Source of the DNA: Gammaproteobacteria bacterium UBA2675
GTDB lineage: Bacteria > Pseudomonadota > Gammaproteobacteria > Pseudomonadales > Pseudohongiellaceae
NCBI GenBank assembly: GCA_002354805.1
Contig: DEMH01000015.1
Location: 223,230 to 287,229, forward strand
Length of the DNA stretch: 64,000 nucleotides
Direction: 5' to 3'
A model generated the notes under the pieces. That model was not told the origin of the DNA and ran no database searches. It worked only from the letters and a program-made list of their open reading frames with translations. Both the position numbers and the translations under genes were made by a program. Shown here one piece after another: positions 60,711 through 64,000 of this stretch (its first letter is position 1; each line of letters opens with the position of its first letter).

Positions 60711-61114
60711 TGTGCGAATAATGCCCTGTTTGCAGAGTTTGGATACTTAACTATAACACTGTTGATCCAGTGTGAAGAAAATGCCGTACGTACTGGCACG
60801 ATGGGTGAAGGCTTCCTCATCAGGGCAAATGTGGTGCTGAAGTAAAAAAACAAATAATTTGAAAATAGTTCTATCAGCTGCCGAATCTATTTGCTATTAT
60901 GCGCGCGCTGCATCGGTAGGGCATTAAATGTTCTCAAGTCACTGGTTTCGACTGGTGGTAGCAGTAAAAAACTGCGATACAACTCTGAATAAGCTAATGT
61001 ACAAAATCAGAGTGAAAAAAGTTGTCCAGTTTGACAGAATTTACTTGACGGCGACGTGTCAGCTACTTAAAATTCGCGCCGCTTTCTGCAACAAGGCAGG
61101 AAACAAAGTTTTCT
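60711..61114. other. Non-coding stretch upstream of tRNA-Glu
   Basis: A 404-nt AT-richer gap. An open frame at 60928-61137 runs through the tRNA promoter into the tRNA and is not credible. A TATTAT at 60895-60900 followed by GCGCGCGC is a possible second promoter, but its -35 is poor. Apart from the tRNA promoter at 61045-61073, nothing else is seen. Confidence 0.6.
61045..61073 (+). promoter_or_regulatory. Promoter of tRNA-Glu
   Basis: TTGACG at 61045-61050 and TAAAAT at 61068-61073 with a 17-nt spacer, followed by a GC-rich discriminator (TCGCGCCGC) typical of stringently controlled stable RNA promoters. Confidence 0.75.
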
Positions 61115-61190
<76 letters not shown>

Positions 61191-61196
61191 TATTTT

Positions 61197-61225
61197 AAGC
61201 CTGGCTTTTGCCAGGCTTTTTTTTT
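61197..61225 (+). terminator. Intrinsic terminator after tRNA-Glu
   Basis: AAGCCTGGC-TTTT-GCCAGGCTT, a 9-bp stem with a 4-nt loop that runs into nine T residues. Confidence 0.92.
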
Positions 61226-61262
61226 GGCCATAATTCGGAAATCGACGTCATCAGGTTCCGCC

Positions 61263-62198
61263 ATGCAAACAGAAAATCACCACGCCATCTCGATTCGCAA
61301 CCTGAAGAAAACCTACGACAATGGCCACCAGGCGCTTAAGGGAATCGATCTCGATGTTCGCGAGAACGACTTCTTTGCGCTGCTGGGACCCAACGGGGCA
61401 GGGAAGTCGACAATCATCGGCATTATCTCCACGCTGGTTCGTGCGACGTCTGGCCAGATCCAGATTTTCGGGCGCGATGTGGCAACAGACGTTTATCAGA
61501 CAAAATTGTCACTGGGCGTGGTCCCGCAGGAAGTAAACTTCAGTCAGTTCGAGAAAGTCGGTGATATTGTCATGACCCAGGCCGGGTACTATGGCCTCAA
61601 GGGAGCGCTGGCAAAGGAACGCACAGAAAAATACCTCAAGAAGCTTGACCTGTGGGACAAGCGCGACAACCGATCAAGAATGCTTTCTGGCGGGATGAAA
61701 CGTCGTTTGATGATCGCCCGGGCACTGGTGCATGAACCCAGGCTGCTGATACTGGACGAACCAACGGCCGGGGTTGATATCGAACTGCGTCGCTCAATGT
61801 GGGATTTCCTGCAGGAAATCAACCGAAGTGGTACAACCATCATTCTGACTACCCATTATCTGGAAGAGGCAGAACATCTGTGTCGAAACATTGCCATCAT
61901 CAATCATGGCGAAATTGTTGAAAACACCAGCATGCGAAGCCTGTTGGGCAAACTGGCGCGTCAGACACTGGTATTTGACACGTTCAGTGAGCTTTCTGCT
62001 GCGCCGACATTCGAAGACCCGGATATCCATAGCCACCTGATTGATTCGCACAGTTTCGAGGTCAGTATGAGCACCAGTCGTGATATCAACGCGCTTTTCA
62101 ACGTTCTGTCGCAGCAGAATGTATTGATCAAAAGCATGCGCAACAAGACCAATCGGTTGGAGGAACTGTTCCTGTCCAGCCTGAGCACCCAGAAGTAA
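61263..62198 (+). CDS. yadG: ABC transporter ATP-binding protein (YadG-like)
   Basis: A 311-residue ABC ATPase. Walker A is GPNGAGKSTII, the Q-loop VVPQEVNF, signature LSGGMKRRLMIARAL, Walker B LLILDEPTAGVD and H-loop THYLEEAE. It matches the exporter ATPases of the YadG type. The start at 61263 (MQTENHHAIS) is preferred over an ATG at 61224, which would lie at the terminator. It pairs with the permease 18 nt downstream. The substrate is unknown. Confidence 0.92.
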   Translation: MQTENHHAISIRNLKKTYDNGHQALKGIDLDVRENDFFALLGPNGAGKSTIIGIISTLVRATSGQIQIFGRDVATDVYQTKLSLGVVPQEVNFSQFEKVGDIVMTQAGYYGLKGALAKERTEKYLKKLDLWDKRDNRSRMLSGGMKRRLMIARALVHEPRLLILDEPTAGVDIELRRSMWDFLQEINRSGTTIILTTHYLEEAEHLCRNIAIINHGEIVENTSMRSLLGKLARQTLVFDTFSELSAAPTFEDPDIHSHLIDSHSFEVSMSTSRDINALFNVLSQQNVLIKSMRNKTNRLEELFLSSLSTQK

Positions 62199-62216
62199 CG
62201 GGGCAGGGGGCACATT

Positions 62217-62990
62217 ATGTTCAACGGACACAAATACATAGCCTTCGAGACGATTCTTATCAAAGAGGTGCGGCGCTTTACCCGTATATGGATGCAGACG
62301 CTGTTGCCACCTGCTATAACAATAGGCCTGTATTACCTCATATTTGGCAACCTGATTGGTCGCCGTATCGGGGATATGGGTGGTTACGATTACATTGATT
62401 TTATCGTGCCGGGCCTGATCATGATGGCGGTCATCCAGAACGCCTACTCGAATGTCTCATCGTCATTCTTCAGCAACAAGTTCCAACGCTGTATCGAAGA
62501 AATACTGGTGTCACCGGTTCCAAACTACATCATCCTGCTGGGGTTTGTGGCCGGCGGGATGGCCCGCGGATTGCTGGTGGGCATCATCGTAACCATCATG
62601 TCATTTGTCTTCACGTCATTAAGCATTGCGCATCTGGGGCTGACTGTTCTGGTGGTGCTTTTGACTGCCATGGTTTTTTCCCTGGCAGGGTTTATCAATG
62701 CACTGTTTGCCAATACCTTTGACGACATTTCCATCATTCCCACTTTTGTTCTGACGCCGCTGATTTATCTGGGTGGTGTGTTCTACTCAATCGAATTGCT
62801 ACCCGAGGCTGGGCAGTGGGTGTCAGCTCTGAATCCTGTCCTGTATATGGTCAATACATTCAGATACGGCATTCTGGGTACCAGTGACGTGAACGTTTAT
62901 TGGGCGCTGTCCATGCTGGTCTTTTTCAGTGCTCTGCTGTTTGGCGTGGCGCTCTATCTGCTGCGACGTGGCACGGGGTTGCGACATTGA
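62217..62990 (+). CDS. yadH: ABC transporter permease (YadH-like, ABC-2 family)
   Basis: A 257-residue ABC-2 type permease with six transmembrane segments. Seen are FETILIKEVRRFTRIWMQTL at the start, FIVPGLIMMAVIQNAYSN, and the ABC-2 signature region TPLIYLGGVFYSIELLP followed by NPVLYMVNTFRYGILG. It forms the exporter with YadG. Its stop overlaps the queF start by one base (TGATG). Confidence 0.92.
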   Translation: MFNGHKYIAFETILIKEVRRFTRIWMQTLLPPAITIGLYYLIFGNLIGRRIGDMGGYDYIDFIVPGLIMMAVIQNAYSNVSSSFFSNKFQRCIEEILVSPVPNYIILLGFVAGGMARGLLVGIIVTIMSFVFTSLSIAHLGLTVLVVLLTAMVFSLAGFINALFANTFDDISIIPTFVLTPLIYLGGVFYSIELLPEAGQWVSALNPVLYMVNTFRYGILGTSDVNVYWALSMLVFFSALLFGVALYLLRRGTGLRH

Positions 62991-63853
62991 TGGAACACTC
63001 GGGCATTCCGCTGGGGAAACAGACCAGTTACCCGCAGCAATATGATCCTGCACAACTGTATCGCGTTGCACGAAGCGACAATCGCGCGCTTCTGCCATTT
63101 GCTGACGCCGGGACCGGTTCTGCCGATCTTTCAGACAAGGACCTGCCGTTCTTCGGCTTTGACCATTGGCGAGCCTATGAACTTTCCTGGCTGCAGCCTT
63201 CAGGTAAGCCCGTTGTGGCAACCGCAGACATCATCGTTCCCTGTGACTCGCCAAACCTGATTGAGTCCAAGTCAATGAAGTTGTACTTCAACTCATTGAA
63301 CCAGCACAAACTGGCTGACATGCAGGAAGCGAGCGAGCTGATAGCTCGTGACCTCAGCCTGGCTGCCGGCAAGCCAGTACAGGTGCGACTGCATCCCCTG
63401 ACGGCGGGCGAGCATCACACGTCGATTGATACAAGCGCTGTTCTGTTGGATGAGCTGCAGATAGCGACCGAAGCCTTCTCACCTGATGCTGCTCTGCTGG
63501 CCATTCGGGAAGACAGCTCCGGCCCGGTTTCCGAAAGGCTGCGTTCAGAGCTGTTTCGATCCAATTGCCCGATTACCAGTCAACCTGACTGGGGCAGTAT
63601 TACGATCGAGTACACCGGTCAGCCAATAAACCACGAGAGCCTGTTGCGCTACATTATTTCCTACCGGCAGCATGAAGGCTTTCACGAACACTGCGTGGAA
63701 ATGATTTTCTGTGACCTGATGAAGATCTGCCGACCCCAGTCTTTGACGGTAAGCATCAATTTCCTCAGGCGCGGCGGCCTGGAAATAAATCCGCTGCGCA
63801 CCACACGAGCAGGGCTTGCCCCACAAAGCCTGCCAAGGGAACTACGCCAGTAA
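62990..63853 (+). CDS. queF: NADPH-dependent 7-cyano-7-deazaguanine reductase
   Basis: A 287-residue QueF of the long (E. coli-type) form that reduces preQ0 to preQ1 in queuosine synthesis. Marks are IPLGKQTSYPQQYDP at the N-terminus, LIESKSMKLYFNSLNQHK (the QueF motif), the catalytic Cys in FRSNCPITSQPDWG, and YIISYRQHEGFHEHCVE with the substrate Glu. It is translationally coupled to the ABC permease, an unusual partner. Confidence 0.95.
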   Translation: MEHSGIPLGKQTSYPQQYDPAQLYRVARSDNRALLPFADAGTGSADLSDKDLPFFGFDHWRAYELSWLQPSGKPVVATADIIVPCDSPNLIESKSMKLYFNSLNQHKLADMQEASELIARDLSLAAGKPVQVRLHPLTAGEHHTSIDTSAVLLDELQIATEAFSPDAALLAIREDSSGPVSERLRSELFRSNCPITSQPDWGSITIEYTGQPINHESLLRYIISYRQHEGFHEHCVEMIFCDLMKICRPQSLTVSINFLRRGGLEINPLRTTRAGLAPQSLPRELRQ

Positions 63854-63912
63854 TTACTGCGGATTCGCTTGTATTTGCCACAGCCATGTTATAGAGTTAC
63901 GCGCCTTAAAAC

Positions 63913-64000
63913 GGTGAGGTGTCCGAGTGGTTGAAGGAGCACGCCTGGAAAGTGTGTATACGGAAACGTATCGAGGGTTCGAATCCCTCCCTCACCGCCA
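63913..64000 (+). tRNA. tRNA-Ser(GGA)
   Basis: An 88-nt class II tRNA that ends with the window. Acceptor GGTGAGG pairs with CCTCACC, discriminator G, CCA encoded. The anticodon loop CTGGAAA gives GGA. A long variable arm (GTATACGGAAACGTATC) marks it as serine, and the T arm is GAGGGTTCGAATCCCTC. A TATAGA at 63890-63895 may be the -10; its -35 is weak. Confidence 0.96.

Overview
The window is 64 kb of chromosomal DNA from a gammaproteobacterium that I cannot name from sequence alone. Evidence is the gene order. truD-pcm-nlpD-rpoS-fdxA-mutS-cinA-recA-recX follows the Pseudomonas-like arrangement. tig-clpP-clpX-lon-hupB-ppiD and mltD-gloB-methyltransferase-rnhA-dnaQ follow the order common to gammaproteobacteria. 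The LexA box is of the CTG-N10-CAG type, and lipoproteins, outer-membrane proteins, LysM/M23 and lytic transglycosylase proteins indicate a Gram-negative envelope. Coding density is high and most junctions are tight, with 1 to 4 nt overlaps. I see no insertion sequence, prophage, integrase or CRISPR array.

Layout. 1-9.4 kb holds protein repair, stress and DNA-repair genes: truD end, pcm, a DUF368 polyprenyl-phosphate carrier, nlpD, a short rpoS, fdxA, mutS, cinA-type amidase, SOS-controlled recA-recX. 9.4-13.5 kb is an accessory island in which a three-gene envelope operon (cupredoxin-like protein, DUF3034 protein, lipoprotein truncated hemoglobin) diverges from a membrane class III adenylate cyclase. 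13.5-24.2 kb carries a GT9 glycosyltransferase, rfbB, an orphan fadB, tRNA modification and sulfur relay genes (ttcA, yheU, tusA), a 5'-3' exonuclease, pdxB, alaA, msrB and an outer-membrane protein. 24.2-27.4 kb is a second accessory island: a proline-rich membrane protein and a DUF6502 protein diverge from an alpha/beta hydrolase that lacks its nucleophile. Two near-identical palindromes lie between them, one exactly between the -35 and -10 of the hydrolase promoter.

27.7-36.2 kb is the proteostasis block (trigger factor, ClpP, ClpX, Lon with a sigma-32-like promoter, HU, PpiD). 36.5-43.9 kb is a ten-gene Mrp/Mbh-type cation antiporter operon. It has the layout of the membrane-bound hydrogenase antiporter module (E-F-G-MbhDE-B-C-D) followed by two further antiporter-like subunits and a small membrane protein. 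43.9-50.4 kb runs mltD, gloB, methyltransferase, rnhA, dnaQ, nudC, sohB. 50.4-54 kb holds a quinone oxidoreductase and sulfite reduction genes (DUF934, cysI), and a 43-residue single-pass membrane protein. 54-64 kb holds DUF2970, metH, nfuA, a dimeric dUTPase, two uncharacterised genes, tRNA-Glu(TTC), the yadGH ABC transporter, queF and tRNA-Ser(GGA).

The two accessory islands and the Mrp/Mbh-like operon are the places where something undescribed is most likely. Functional names rest on family motifs read by eye; no database search was run.
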